Notes: generated from the sequence alone by a model not told the origin. A DNA stretch of 64,000 nucleotides from Sagittula marina (GCF_014196795.1 NZ_JACIEJ010000010.1:162752-226751); one strand, 5' to 3'. Shown: positions 8,275 through 17,473, counted from the first letter of the stretch. Numbers and translations: made by a program.

Positions 8275-9306
8275 ATGTTCGAAGCCGTTGTACTGGTTTG
8301 TCTCAATGCAGGCGAAGGTCCTTGTCGTGACGTGCTCTTGCCCGGTGCCGAGGCTGAAACGCAGGCCGACTGTATGGCGCAACTGCCTGACGTGCCGGAG
8401 TTTTCAGTCGGTGCATCTCTGGGATCGCCGACCTGCCGCGCAGTGGCGCAAGAGTTGACACTGACAGAGGTCGCGCCCGGTCTCTGGGTGCATGAGGGTC
8501 AAATCGCGGAACCAGATGAGGAGAATCGTGGCGATGTTTCCAATCTCGCAATCGTGATCGGAGAGACCTCCGTTGCGGTGATCGACAGTGGGTCCGCGGC
8601 CTGGATGGGGGAAGCTGCATGGCGCGCGATTCGCCAACGCACGGATCTGCCGGTAAGCCATATGATCCTGACTCATCTGCACCCCGACCATGTGTTTGGC
8701 GCGGATGTGTTCGCGCGCGCAGGGGCAGAGGTGGTGGCGCACGAGGGCTTGTCGCGTGCGCTTATGGACCGGCAGGATAACTACCTGGAAAGCCTTTCCC
8801 GTCTGATCGGTGCACAGAACATGATTGGCACCCGTGTGCCGGAGGTGGACAATAGCCTCAGCGACAGCGTCGATATTGACCTTGGCGAACGTACGCTGGA
8901 GTTGCAGGCATGGCCTCGCGCGCATACCGGCACGGACCTAACCGTTGTCGACCGCGCCACGGGAACCTTGATTGCCGGGGACCTGCTGTTTCACGGGCAC
9001 ACACCCGCGTTGGACGGCTCCCTGCCCGGGTGGCAGGGGGCGCTGGAAACCTTGATCCGCCAGCCCTTCGTGCGGGCTGTGCCGGGCCACGGGGCAGCCA
9101 GTCTCTCTTGGCCAGACGGCGCGGCCCCGCTAGAGCGATATCTCAATCGCCTTGCCACGGACACGCGGAATGCCGTAGCAGGCGGTGAACGGCTTGGCGC
9201 GGCCGTCGGCCATATCGCGGAAAGCGAGGCGCCGAACTGGCAGCTCTTCGAGGCCTATAACCCCCGCAACGCCACGGTGGCCTTTACCGAACTGGAGTGG
9301 GAATGA
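8275..9306 (+). CDS. quinoprotein relay system zinc metallohydrolase (MBL fold)
   Basis: A 343-residue metallo-beta-lactamase-fold protein. The zinc motif is clear: H134, H136, D138 and H139 in THLHPDHVFGAD, with further ligands likely at H212-region ARAHTGTDLT and at VPGHGA. An N-terminal segment of about 60 residues with four cysteines (C9, C17, C33, C54) precedes the MBL domain. The start at 8275 follows GGGAGGA; the frame extends upstream to 8227 without a ribosome site. Members of this group are found beside PQQ dehydrogenases and SoxYZ-like carriers, and the divergent neighbour here is that carrier. The hydrolysed substrate is not known, though a thioester or persulfide on the carrier is a reasonable guess. 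Confidence 0.9.
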   Translation: MFEAVVLVCLNAGEGPCRDVLLPGAEAETQADCMAQLPDVPEFSVGASLGSPTCRAVAQELTLTEVAPGLWVHEGQIAEPDEENRGDVSNLAIVIGETSVAVIDSGSAAWMGEAAWRAIRQRTDLPVSHMILTHLHPDHVFGADVFARAGAEVVAHEGLSRALMDRQDNYLESLSRLIGAQNMIGTRVPEVDNSLSDSVDIDLGERTLELQAWPRAHTGTDLTVVDRATGTLIAGDLLFHGHTPALDGSLPGWQGALETLIRQPFVRAVPGHGAASLSWPDGAAPLERYLNRLATDTRNAVAGGERLGAAVGHIAESEAPNWQLFEAYNPRNATVAFTELEWE

Positions 9307-9912
9307 TTATTCGATCTGGCCGGCCAGAAGTTGCGCTATCCCGTAAAGCCGTCGTTCGAGAAGGACCGGCGTCTCGCACAGGTATGTGATGGATTTTTGC
9401 CTGTCTGAGTAGATCGTTTGATCCCAGTCGAGTTGTTCCTCCAAGGCATCGACCCGGTCGAAATCCGGCTCGTCCTTGCTCATTTGGGTGTCCATTTCCA
9501 TCCGTGCTCCCTCAATCTTTTCCGACAAGCCAATCTGGCCCAGTGAAAAATCACCGATTCCGGAAATGATCCGCGTGCGCCGCCGTGACAGGCCGTCGAA
9601 CACGTCCTGAAACACCAGCCCCAGAAGTGCGGGATCATGGCCGTGCGCTTTGGCGAAGGCTGCGACCTCTGGCTCCAGTTCTTCCAACGTCAGGCTGCGC
9701 AGGGAGAGCTTCTCTGCCAAGGCCGCGATATCGGTCTGCACCGATTCGTCCTCAGGTAGACTTTCGGGAATCGGGTGCGGCCACATAAGACCGGTGGATA
9801 AGCGTTCGACCTTGCGCTGGACACAGGGCCACGTCGGGTCCGTGAAATCGGCGGCGATGGCGGAACTGCTGCCGCAGATCAGCGCGATCACGAAAGCTTT
9901 GCTCAAGGACAT
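9307..9912 (-). CDS. secreted hypothetical protein of the XoxF cluster
   Basis: A 201-residue protein with a signal peptide (MSLSKAFVIALICGSSSAIA, cleavage before ADF). The mature part is largely helical and charged, with a WPCVQRKVE start and one further cysteine near the end (YLCETP), which could form a disulfide. The start at 9912 is preceded by GGGAGGAAA; the open frame extends to 10032 but without such a site. Its stop codon is directly adjacent to that of the convergent metallohydrolase gene (9306/9307). I do not recognise a named family. Its place between the metallohydrolase and adhI suggests a periplasmic accessory of methanol oxidation. Confidence 0.77.
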   Translation of the reverse strand: MSLSKAFVIALICGSSSAIAADFTDPTWPCVQRKVERLSTGLMWPHPIPESLPEDESVQTDIAALAEKLSLRSLTLEELEPEVAAFAKAHGHDPALLGLVFQDVFDGLSRRRTRIISGIGDFSLGQIGLSEKIEGARMEMDTQMSKDEPDFDRVDALEEQLDWDQTIYSDRQKSITYLCETPVLLERRLYGIAQLLAGQIE

Positions 9913-10091
9913 TTGGTTTCCTCCCATATCGGCAGCAAGGATGACGGAGCGCCGCCGCTCTGTCCATGCGCGCGACCGACCCTGGGATGCATCCGATGGT
10001 ATGCATTGTGCCAACACGTCGCAGCCTCTCATACTCAGACCAAGGACGCCCTTCGCCTGATTGCCATGGGCACGAGAGAGGAAGAGACACT

Positions 10092-11219
10092 ATGCGTACA
10101 CGCGCCGCCGTGGCCTTGGAGGCCGGCAAACCGCTTGAGGTTATGGAAGTTGAACTGGATGGCCCGAAGGCGGGCGAGGTTCTGGTTGAGATCAAGGCCA
10201 CCGGCCTGTGCCACACCGACGAATTCACCCGCTCGGGCGACGATCCGGAGGGCATCTTTCCGGCGATTCTGGGCCATGAAGGCGCAGGCGTCGTGCTTGA
10301 GGTCGGCGAGGGCGTCACCACGCTGAAGCCGGGAGATCACGTTATCCCGCTGTACACTCCGGAATGCCGCGAGTGCGCCTCCTGCCTGTCGGGCAAGACC
10401 AACCTGTGCACCGCCATCCGCAACACGCAAGGCAAGGGCCTGATGCCCGACGGCACCACGCGCTTCAAGATGTTGGATGGGACGCCAATTCATCACTACA
10501 TGGGCTGTTCCACCTTCGCCAATCACACGGTGATGCCGGAAATCGCCTTGGCAAAGGTACGCGAGGACGCTCCCTTCGACAAGATTTGCTACATCGGCTG
10601 CGGCGTCACCACCGGCATCGGTGCAGTGATTAACACGGCAGGTGTTGAGATTGGGTCAACGGCGGCTGTCTTTGGCCTCGGCGGGATTGGTCTGAACGTC
10701 ATTCAGGGCCTGCGCATGGCGGGCTGTGACAAGATCATCGGCGTCGATCTGAACGACGACAAGGCTGAAATGGCGAAGAAATTCGGCATGACGCATTTTG
10801 TTAACCCCTCCAAGGTAGACAACACGGTGCAGGCCATCGTCGACCTCACCAAGACGGAGAAAGACCACCTCGGCGGCGTCGATTATTCCTTTGACGCGAC
10901 CGGCAACGTGAAGGTCATGCGGGACGCGCTGGAATGTTCGCACCGCGGATGGGGCGTGTCGGTCATCATCGGCGTGGCCCCGGCGGGTGCGGAGATTTCG
11001 ACCCGTCCGTTCCAGCTGGTCACTGGCCGCGTCTGGAAGGGTACAGCCTTTGGCGGCGCCAAGGGCCGGACCGATGTGCCGAAATTCGTCGATTGGTACA
11101 TGGACGGCAAGATCGAGATCGACTCGATGATCACCCACAAGCTGACATTGGACGAGATCAACCACGGCTTCGAACTGATGCACAAAGGCGAATCCATCCG
11201 CGCCGTCGTCGAGTTCTGA
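10092..11219 (+). CDS. adhI: S-(hydroxymethyl)glutathione dehydrogenase / class III alcohol dehydrogenase
   Basis: A 375-residue NAD-dependent zinc dehydrogenase that oxidises S-hydroxymethylglutathione to S-formylglutathione. Catalytic zinc ligands are visible at C40 (ATGLCHTDE) and H62 (GHEGAG), and the structural zinc loop is [16 protein letters not shown]. The NAD-binding Rossmann motif is [13 protein letters not shown]. Full length matches the family. The open frame extends upstream to 9966, but similarity begins at [17 protein letters not shown], so 10092 is used. It is followed after 7 bases by fghA, as in other methylotrophic alphaproteobacteria. The equivalent gene in Paracoccus is called flhA. 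Confidence 0.97.
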   Translation: MRTRAAVALEAGKPLEVMEVELDGPKAGEVLVEIKATGLCHTDEFTRSGDDPEGIFPAILGHEGAGVVLEVGEGVTTLKPGDHVIPLYTPECRECASCLSGKTNLCTAIRNTQGKGLMPDGTTRFKMLDGTPIHHYMGCSTFANHTVMPEIALAKVREDAPFDKICYIGCGVTTGIGAVINTAGVEIGSTAAVFGLGGIGLNVIQGLRMAGCDKIIGVDLNDDKAEMAKKFGMTHFVNPSKVDNTVQAIVDLTKTEKDHLGGVDYSFDATGNVKVMRDALECSHRGWGVSVIIGVAPAGAEISTRPFQLVTGRVWKGTAFGGAKGRTDVPKFVDWYMDGKIEIDSMITHKLTLDEINHGFELMHKGESIRAVVEF

Positions 11220-11226
11220 GGGCAGC

Positions 11227-12051
11227 ATGGAGACCATTTCCGAAAATCGCAGTTTTGGTGGCGTTCAGGGGGTCTATCGCCACGCCTCCAACACCTGTGG
11301 CTGCGACATGACTTTTGCGGTCTACATGCCGCCGCAGGCGGAGGATGGTCCGGTTCCGGTGCTCTGGTATCTGTCAGGGCTGACCTGCACGCATGAGAAT
11401 GCCATGGCAAAGGCGGGTATGCAGGAACATGCCGCCGAACATGGCATTGCGCTGGTGTTCCCGGACACAAGCCCACGCGGCGACAACGTCGCCAACGATG
11501 AGGCCTACGATCTGGGGCAGGGTGCTGGTTTCTACGTGAACGCCACACGCGCCCCGTGGAAAACGCATTTTCGCATGTATGATTACGTGGTGAACGAATT
11601 GCGCGACATCGTGGTCAAGCAGTTCGACGTTCAGGATCGTCACGGGATCACCGGCCATTCGATGGGCGGACATGGGGCTCTGACCATCGCCATGCGCAAT
11701 CCGGACCTGTTCGAGAGCGTCTCTGCCTTTGCTCCGATCGCAAATCCGACCCAAAGCGACTGGGGTCGCAAGCAGCTTTCCGCCTACCTCGGAGATGATG
11801 AAAGTGCATGGGCAGATCATGATGCGACCTTGTTACTAGAGGACAAGGGCTGGAAAGGCGATATCTTGGTAGATCAGGGCCAGGCTGACCAATTCCTGGA
11901 CCTGTTGAAGCCGGACGCGTTGGCAGAGATGATGGCGCGTCGTCGTCAGCCGGGGACGTTTAGAATGCAGAAGGGTTATGACCATTCGTACTTCTTCGTG
12001 AACTCCTTTGCCGGTGACCATGTCGCTTGGCACGCTGAACGGCTTCAGTAG
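11227..12051 (+). CDS. fghA: S-formylglutathione hydrolase
   Basis: A 274-residue esterase-D-type serine hydrolase that releases formate and glutathione from S-formylglutathione, the last step of this pathway. The oxyanion/substrate segment LSGLTCTHENAM and the nucleophile elbow GHSMGGHGA (serine in GHSMG) are plain. The charge-relay aspartate is likely in ILVDQGQAD, and the histidine in YDHSYFF. The length is that of the family. It lies 7 bases after adhI and 29 bases before the cytochrome c gene, so adhI, fghA and the cytochrome gene are probably one transcript. Confidence 0.97.
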   Translation: METISENRSFGGVQGVYRHASNTCGCDMTFAVYMPPQAEDGPVPVLWYLSGLTCTHENAMAKAGMQEHAAEHGIALVFPDTSPRGDNVANDEAYDLGQGAGFYVNATRAPWKTHFRMYDYVVNELRDIVVKQFDVQDRHGITGHSMGGHGALTIAMRNPDLFESVSAFAPIANPTQSDWGRKQLSAYLGDDESAWADHDATLLLEDKGWKGDILVDQGQADQFLDLLKPDALAEMMARRRQPGTFRMQKGYDHSYFFVNSFAGDHVAWHAERLQ

Positions 12052-12080
12052 ATCGAAACTCGAAAGACAAAAGGTTTAAT

Positions 12081-12506
12081 ATGATCAAGCAAGCAATCGC
12101 CGCCAGCTTCGTCGCTCTGACGCCTCTGATGGCTGCCGCTGAAAGCCACGAAATGGCCAGTGACGCCGCAAGCGTAGAAGTCGCGGGCGACGCAGAAGCT
12201 GGTGAAAAGGTTTTCCGCAAATGCAAAGCCTGCCACCAGGTTGGCGAAGATGCCAAAAACCGGGTCGGCCCAGTGCTGAACGGTGTTGTCGGCTCCGTCG
12301 TCGGGTCCAAGGAAGACTTTGACTACTCGGACACGCTGGCCGGCATGCACGATGAAGGCAAAGAATGGACGCCGGAAAACCTGGCTGCGTTCCTCGAAAA
12401 GCCTCGTGATTACGCCAAAGGCACCAAGATGGCCTTTGCCGGACTTCGTAAGGAAGAAGATCGGACCAACGTAATCGCTTATCTGGCGACTTTTTCGGGC
12501 AAGTAA
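12081..12506 (+). CDS. class I cytochrome c (CycI / c553i-like)
   Basis: A 141-residue periplasmic cytochrome with a signal peptide (cleavage after MAAAES region). The single haem site is CKACH (C48, C51, H52), and the axial methionine is probably in TKMAFAG. The fold resembles cytochrome c2. Comparable genes sit between adhI/fghA and xoxF in Rhodobacter (cycI) and Paracoccus (cycB, cytochrome c553i). It probably takes electrons from the XoxG cytochrome or otherwise links methanol oxidation to the respiratory chain. That electron path is inference from gene order. Confidence 0.9.
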   Translation: MIKQAIAASFVALTPLMAAAESHEMASDAASVEVAGDAEAGEKVFRKCKACHQVGEDAKNRVGPVLNGVVGSVVGSKEDFDYSDTLAGMHDEGKEWTPENLAAFLEKPRDYAKGTKMAFAGLRKEEDRTNVIAYLATFSGK

Positions 12507-12526
12507 ACCGCCCGACGACCAATTTA

Positions 12527-12559
12527 CTGCACCGCCAAGCAGGAGGCGTGGTGGTGCAG
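12527..12559 (+). terminator. hairpin downstream of the cytochrome c gene
   Basis: CTGCACCGCC at 12527-12536 can pair with GGTGGTGCAG at 12550-12559, a 10-bp stem with one G-T pair and a 13-base loop. No run of T follows. It could be a weak terminator, or an mRNA-stabilising hairpin between the cytochrome gene and xoxF. The 174 bases between the two genes otherwise hold only the xoxF leader. Confidence 0.35.
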
Positions 12560-12680
12560 TTACAAGCTTACCGTTCAGCCGGGAGGGAGACCCGGCAGTT
12601 CGGTAACAACCGGCCGCGCCCCATCAGATGAGGGCTGGGCCAAGCAGCGGCGCAGGCCGCGAACCAACGGGAGGAAGATC

Positions 12681-14483
12681 ATGCGATCGATCAAACTACT
12701 CACTTCGGGACTGGCGCTCTGCGTGGCCACACAGGCCATGGCGAACGACGATCTCGTGGCCAAGATGGACGACCCCACACAGTGGGCAATTCAGACTGGC
12801 GACTATAAAAACCAGCGCTACTCGGAACTTGATGCGATCAACGCCGATAACGTGGCGGATCTGCAGGTGGCTTGGACATTCTCGACCGGCGTTCTCCGCG
12901 GTCACGAAGGGTCGCCGCTGGTTGTGGATGACATCATGTATGTCCACACCCCGTTCCCGAATATCGTTTACGCTCTGGACCTGAACGACGAAGGCCGGAT
13001 CATCTGGCGTTACGAGCCCAAGCAGGATCCGGACGTGATTCCGGTCATGTGCTGTGACACCGTGAACCGCGGCGTTGCTTACGGCGATGGCAAGATCTTC
13101 TTGCATCAGGCGGATACCAAGGTTGTGGCTCTGGACGCCAAGACCGGTGAAACGGTTTGGGAAGCTCAAAACGGCGACCCTTCCAAAGGTGAAACAAACA
13201 CCGCGACCGTGCTTCCTGTAAAAGACAAGATCATCGTCGGCATCTCTGGCGGTGAATTTGGTGTCCAAGGCCACGTCACTGCATACGACATGGCCACTGG
13301 TGAACAGCTGTGGCGCGCGTACTCTGTCGGCCCCGACGACCAGATCATGTTCGACCCTGAGAAAACCACCAACTTGGGCGAGCCGGTCGGCGCGGACAGC
13401 TCGATCAAGACCTGGGAAGGCGACCAGTGGATGATCGGTGGCGGCACCACGTGGGGATGGTACGCGGCAGACATGGAAGAGAACCTGTTCTACTACGGTT
13501 CGGGCAACCCTTCGACCTGGAACCCGGCGCAGCGCCCTGGTGACAACCGTTGGTCCATGACGATTTTCGCCCGTGACATCGATACCGGCGAAGCCAAGTG
13601 GGTTTACCAGATGACGCCCCACGACGAGTGGGACTTCGATGGTGTCAACGAAATGATCCTCACGGAGCAGGAGATCGACGGACAAGAGCGCAAGCTACTG
13701 ACCCACTTCGACCGGAACGGCCTTGGCTATACTCTGGACCGCGTGTCTGGCGAATTGCTGGTGGCTGAAAAGTACGACCCCGTCGTGAACTGGACCACCG
13801 GCGTCGACATGGACCCGGACTCCGACACCTACGGTCGTCCTGAAGTGGTGGCGGAATACTCTACCGAGCAAAACGGCGAAGACGTCAACTCCACCGGCAT
13901 CTGCCCGGCGGCGCTTGGCTCCAAGGACCAGCAGCCGGCGGCGTATTCGCCCAAGACCGAGCTGATGTATGTCCCGACCAACCACGTCTGCATGGACTAT
14001 GAGCCGTTCCGCGTGTCCTACACCGCAGGTCAGCCCTATGTCGGCGCGACCCTCGCGATGTACCCGGCGCCGGACAGCCATGGTGGCATGGGTAACTTCA
14101 TCGCCTGGGACAACCTCGCAGGCGAAATCAAGTGGTCCTTGCCAGAGCAGTTCTCCGTCTGGTCCGGTGCTCTGGCCACTGCGGGTGACGTGGTGTTCTA
14201 CGGCACACTCGAAGGCTATCTGAAAGCCGTGCACGCCGAGACGGGCGAAGAGCTGTACAAGTTCAAGACTCCCTCCGGCATCATCGGCAACGTGATGACC
14301 TACGAGCATGACGGCAAGCAGTTCATCGGTATCCTGTCGGGTATTGGCGGCTGGGCCGGCATCGGCCTTGCGGCTGGTCTGACCAACCCGAATGACGGCC
14401 TTGGCGCCGTGGGTGGTTACGCGGCACTCAGCGACTACACCGCGCTGGGTGGTCAACTGACCGTCTTTGCTCTGCCAGATTAA
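12681..14483 (+). CDS. xoxF: lanthanide-dependent PQQ methanol dehydrogenase XoxF
   Basis: A 600-residue periplasmic quinoprotein that oxidises methanol using PQQ and a bound metal. The signal peptide ends near ATQAMAND. The adjacent cysteine pair C124-C125 (VMCCDTV), which forms the disulfide ring over PQQ, is present, as are metal ligands E192 (GGEFGV) and N276 (GSGNPSTW). The catalytic base is D318 in [12 protein letters not shown], and an extra aspartate D320 sits two residues later. That second aspartate coordinates lanthanide in XoxF enzymes and is alanine in the calcium enzyme MxaF. The trailing gene order xoxF-xoxG-xoxJ agrees. No mxa genes are in this window. Confidence 0.97.
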   Translation: MRSIKLLTSGLALCVATQAMANDDLVAKMDDPTQWAIQTGDYKNQRYSELDAINADNVADLQVAWTFSTGVLRGHEGSPLVVDDIMYVHTPFPNIVYALDLNDEGRIIWRYEPKQDPDVIPVMCCDTVNRGVAYGDGKIFLHQADTKVVALDAKTGETVWEAQNGDPSKGETNTATVLPVKDKIIVGISGGEFGVQGHVTAYDMATGEQLWRAYSVGPDDQIMFDPEKTTNLGEPVGADSSIKTWEGDQWMIGGGTTWGWYAADMEENLFYYGSGNPSTWNPAQRPGDNRWSMTIFARDIDTGEAKWVYQMTPHDEWDFDGVNEMILTEQEIDGQERKLLTHFDRNGLGYTLDRVSGELLVAEKYDPVVNWTTGVDMDPDSDTYGRPEVVAEYSTEQNGEDVNSTGICPAALGSKDQQPAAYSPKTELMYVPTNHVCMDYEPFRVSYTAGQPYVGATLAMYPAPDSHGGMGNFIAWDNLAGEIKWSLPEQFSVWSGALATAGDVVFYGTLEGYLKAVHAETGEELYKFKTPSGIIGNVMTYEHDGKQFIGILSGIGGWAGIGLAAGLTNPNDGLGAVGGYAALSDYTALGGQLTVFALPD

Positions 14484-14495
14484 GGCATGAGTTAA

Positions 14496-14557
14496 GGGCC
14501 AGCTTTTGGCCCCACCAAACCCCTCGGGTCCGACGCCAGGACGTGCGCGTCGGACCC
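14496..14557 (+). terminator. two consecutive hairpins between xoxF and xoxG
   Basis: The first hairpin pairs GGGCCA (14496-14501) with TGGCCC (14507-14512). The second is stronger: GGGTCCGACGC (14526-14536) pairs perfectly over 11 bp with GCGTCGGACCC (14547-14557) around a 10-base loop. No T-run follows the second, so partial termination or 3'-end protection of the xoxF message is more likely than full termination. This would fit high xoxF and lower xoxG/xoxJ expression. Confidence 0.5.
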
Positions 14558-14587
14558 TCCCCCCACGAATTCCCAGAAGGTGAACCC

Positions 14588-15127
14588 ATGATGCGCACCG
14601 CATCCCAGACTCTCTTTGCCGCTGCCGTCTGCGTGACGTTGCCCGTCGTTGCCTCCGCCCAAAGCTGGAGTGACCAGCCGGTGAAGCCCGCTGAACACAC
14701 CGACGAAGTGGCCGTTTCCTACGAGGACGGTGGCATCTACTACAATGAAGACGACATTCCCACCTATAATGCGTCCGAAGATGGCACCGTTGACTGGATG
14801 ACCTTCTCGGGCTTCCGCCGGTATCACTCCGAATGCCACGTTTGCCATGGCCCCGACGGCGAGGGATCGACCTACGCACCGAAGATCAAGAACTCCGCCG
14901 TGCATATGGACTACTATGATTTTTACGACGTGGTGGTAAACGGTCGCCAGAACGGCAACTCTGTCATGCCCCATTTCGGCGATAACCCGAACGTCATGTG
15001 CTATCTGAACGACATTTATGTCTACCTGAAGGCGCGTGGCATGGACGCCGTCCCGCGCGGTCGCCCGGCCAAGAAAGAGGCCAAATCCGACCTGATCCGG
15101 GAGATGGAAGATGCCTGCATGGGCTAA
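14588..15127 (+). CDS. xoxG: XoxG-type cytochrome c, electron acceptor of XoxF
   Basis: A 179-residue periplasmic c-type cytochrome with a signal peptide (cleavage after VVASA). One haem site is seen, CHVCH (C83, C86, H87), in FRRYHSECHVCHGPDGEG. The axial methionine is probably in NSVMPHFGDNP. It belongs to the methanol-metabolism-related cytochrome group (cytochrome cL-like) that accepts electrons from XoxF. The start at 14588 follows AGAAGG; a second ATG is at 14591. Its end overlaps xoxJ by 17 bases. Confidence 0.92.
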   Translation: MMRTASQTLFAAAVCVTLPVVASAQSWSDQPVKPAEHTDEVAVSYEDGGIYYNEDDIPTYNASEDGTVDWMTFSGFRRYHSECHVCHGPDGEGSTYAPKIKNSAVHMDYYDFYDVVVNGRQNGNSVMPHFGDNPNVMCYLNDIYVYLKARGMDAVPRGRPAKKEAKSDLIREMEDACMG

Positions 15128-15950
15128 CCTCAAAATGGGCTTGGCATCTGTGATGCTGGGCCTTCTCGCCTTTACCGCGCAGGCCCAGACATCGGATCTG
15201 GTTTCAAAGCACGCGCTGCGCGTCTGCGCTGATCCTGCCAACCTGCCCATGTCCTCCAAGGACGGCACCGGATACGAGAACAAGATTGCGGATCTGATTG
15301 GCGAAAAGCTCGATCTTCCAGTGCGTTACGAATGGTATCCCATGGCCACCGGGTTTGTGCGCAACACGCTCAAGCCCAAAAAATGCGATGTGATCATCGG
15401 CTATGCGCAGGGTCACGAGCTGGTGTTGAACACCAACCACTATCTGACTTCGACATTCGTTCTCATCACACCGCAGGACAGTCCGCTGGCGCAGGTCACG
15501 TCGTTGTCCGACCAGACGCTCAAAGGCGCGCGCATCGGCGTCATCGCGGGTACCCCACCCGCAACCCATATGGCGCGCAACGGTCTGATCGGAAAGGCAA
15601 AGCCCTACAATCTGACCGTGGATCGGCGTTACGAAAGCCCCGCGGAGAACATGCTCGACGACCTCCAGAATGGAGAGATCGACGCTGCCATTCTGTGGGG
15701 GCCCATCGGAGGTCCGCTGGTCAAGCAACAGCACGCAGATTTCGCGGCCATACCGCTTTTCGAGGAAACGCTGCCGCCCCGACTGTATTACCGGATCACC
15801 ATGGGCGTGCGTCAGGGTGAAAAGGTCTGGCAACGAGAGCTGAACTCGCTCATTCGCCGCAATCAGGATGAGATCAACGCCATTCTGGCGGAGGCGGGCG
15901 TGCCTCTGATCAATGACATGGGAACAGGTCTTCTGGACGTCGGCCAATGA
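15111..15950 (+). CDS. xoxJ: XoxJ, quinoprotein dehydrogenase-associated periplasmic binding protein
   Basis: A 279-residue protein of the extracellular solute-binding (SBP family 3-like) fold, with a signal peptide ending near TAQAQTS. It carries the usual start LRVCADPANLPMSSKDGTGYENKIADLI of this group and the GARIGVIAGTPP hinge region. XoxJ and its relative MxaJ are not transport proteins; they are thought to help activate the dehydrogenase by binding partly folded enzyme. There is no ABC permease or ATPase beside it, which agrees. It overlaps xoxG by 17 bases and the rhodanese gene by ATGA. Confidence 0.92.
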   Translation: MPAWANLKMGLASVMLGLLAFTAQAQTSDLVSKHALRVCADPANLPMSSKDGTGYENKIADLIGEKLDLPVRYEWYPMATGFVRNTLKPKKCDVIIGYAQGHELVLNTNHYLTSTFVLITPQDSPLAQVTSLSDQTLKGARIGVIAGTPPATHMARNGLIGKAKPYNLTVDRRYESPAENMLDDLQNGEIDAAILWGPIGGPLVKQQHADFAAIPLFEETLPPRLYYRITMGVRQGEKVWQRELNSLIRRNQDEINAILAEAGVPLINDMGTGLLDVGQ

Positions 15951-16486
15951 TCCGCGCGGCGCTGGTCTGGCTGATGCTGGCAGCGCCGCTTGCCGCCCAA
16001 GTGACTGAGCCTGATGGTTTTCGGATGGACCACTATCGCGATCCAGTGCCGGAGACAGTGGCCGGCGGCGCCACTATCAGTCCCGAAGGAGCTTATCAGC
16101 TTTGGCAGGACGGTGCCGCCTTCATCGACGTTCTGCCGCATGCGCCGAAACCCGCAAACCTTCCCAAAGGCACGATCTGGCGCGACAAACCGCGTCACAG
16201 CATCCCCGGAGCACTATGGTTGCCGAATGTCGGCTACGGGGCTCTCGCGGAGGTCACGGCGGACTACTTTCGTCGTGGCTTGACGAACGCCACTGATGCG
16301 GATCCCTCCCGGCCAGTGGTCTTTTTCTGCCTGAACGACTGCTGGATGAGTTGGAACGCTGCCAAACGGGCGGCCGACTGGGGCTATTCCGCCGTGTATT
16401 GGTTTCCTGAAGGAACGGATGGCTGGACCTTCATGGACTATCCTACTGAGCAGGTGCGCCCGATGGCACCCCAGCCTTCTCAGTGA
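15947..16486 (+). CDS. PQQ-dependent catabolism-associated CXXCW-motif rhodanese-like protein
   Basis: A 179-residue protein with a signal peptide (cleavage near LAAQVTE) and a rhodanese-like domain. The family signature is seen as CLNDCWMSWNAAKRA, with C128 and C132 before W133. Although the family is named CXXCW, three residues separate the cysteines here. Such proteins accompany PQQ dehydrogenases. A sulfurtransferase or disulfide role in the periplasm, possibly with the SoxYZ-like carrier of this cluster, is plausible but unproven. It is the last gene of the xoxF-G-J unit, and its stop lies one base from that of the convergent kinase gene. Confidence 0.9.
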   Translation: MIRAALVWLMLAAPLAAQVTEPDGFRMDHYRDPVPETVAGGATISPEGAYQLWQDGAAFIDVLPHAPKPANLPKGTIWRDKPRHSIPGALWLPNVGYGALAEVTADYFRRGLTNATDADPSRPVVFFCLNDCWMSWNAAKRAADWGYSAVYWFPEGTDGWTFMDYPTEQVRPMAPQPSQ

Positions 16487-16487
16487 T

Positions 16488-17123
16488 TTACTGCAAGAAC
16501 TTCATGTCTGCGTCGATGCTCTCTGAAATCACCGTGCGGCCGTTTGGCATGTCGTTGTCTTCCAGTTTGGCATGGATCTGATCCTCGGTCAGCTGATACC
16601 CTTTCCATCGCATCCGCAACCGCCGCGCCAGCTCCTCCTCCGGGACATCAATCATGACAGTTGCGTCAAACAAAGGATGCAGGCGTGTCCAGGGGTCGCG
16701 ATCCAACAGCAGGTAATTCCCTTCGACCAAGATCAGCGGCACATCGTACCGGATCAGCCGCGCCGACCCACGCGAGATTTCAAGATCGCGGTCAAAAACC
16801 GGAACGGCGACGTTTTCCTCTTCGGCGGCCTTCAACCGCTTGAGGACCGAGGCCAATCCACCCACATCAAAGGTGTCTGGCGCGCCTTTCCACGGTCGGC
16901 GGTTGCGTGCATGGAGGATCGCATCATCGTAGTGAAAACCATCCATCGGCAGAATGGCCACAGCGCCTTTGCGTCGTTCTTCGATCATCGAAAACAAGGT
17001 CTCGACAGTTGTGCTCTTGCCAGAACCGGGTGCGCCAGCGATGGCCATAAACTGACGTCCAGGGCGCTCCAGCAACTCCAGAGCTTTTGCCAGCAACCCA
17101 TCCAAGTCCACAGTTTTCGTCAT
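16488..17123 (-). CDS. nucleoside/sugar kinase of the FrcK / uridine-kinase-like family
   Basis: A 211-residue P-loop kinase with Walker A GAPGSGKST (residues 30-38), the acidic segment LPMDGFHYDDA, and LILVEGNYLLLDRDPW, typical of the pantothenate-kinase/uridine-kinase fold. FrcK in rhizobia is encoded at the end of the fructose ABC operon frcBCAK. Here no sugar transporter is next to it: the upstream DNA is broken IS481 and IS3 sequence. The start at 17123 follows GGGAGG; the open frame reaches 17183 without a ribosome site. It may be what is left of a longer operon. The substrate cannot be told from sequence. Confidence 0.8.
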   Translation of the reverse strand: MTKTVDLDGLLAKALELLERPGRQFMAIAGAPGSGKSTTVETLFSMIEERRKGAVAILPMDGFHYDDAILHARNRRPWKGAPDTFDVGGLASVLKRLKAAEEENVAVPVFDRDLEISRGSARLIRYDVPLILVEGNYLLLDRDPWTRLHPLFDATVMIDVPEEELARRLRMRWKGYQLTEDQIHAKLEDNDMPNGRTVISESIDADMKFLQ

Positions 17124-17255
17124 ATTGGCCCCTCCCGATGAAATGGTAGCGATAAAGGTGTCGAAGACCTTTCGCCGATGCAAGCCGCCTTTCTACGCCT
17201 AAGTCGGTTATCTCGCGTTCAAGACACCTCCAAAGGTGTGCAGCCCCAGCCTGTT

Positions 17256-17373
17256 TCGGGCAGCCTCGTAAATGAAACGATCTGGCTTTGGTGTCCAGTT
17301 CTCGCAGATGAATTCGCAAGGCCTGAGGCGGTTGTTCGCTTTGAGGCGGCATGCAAAATCGTAGGCAGTCATT
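17256..17373 (-). pseudogene. C-terminal remnant of an IS481-type transposase
   Basis: The translated segment MTAYDFACRLKANNRLRPCE followed by FICENWTPKPDRF and RLGLHT matches the pattern of IS481-family transposase C-termini (YNFARRLKTL.GLTPYEFIC..W...P..F, ending in GLNT). Only about 40 residues are left and no catalytic residues are present. Recognition is from memory of the family and not from an alignment. Confidence 0.5.
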
Positions 17374-17473
17374 AATTCGGTGCGGTACGGGCAGCTTTTC
17401 ATGGCTGTCGCATCGGTTTCATTTGATCGTCAGCCGCCGCTGACCCACGAAAATGACAGTTTCCCATCGTCTC

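Noticed and set aside
15111..15950. XoxJ considered as the binding protein of an ABC transporter
   Set aside because: There is no permease or ATPase in the cluster, and it sits in the conserved xoxF-G-J order.
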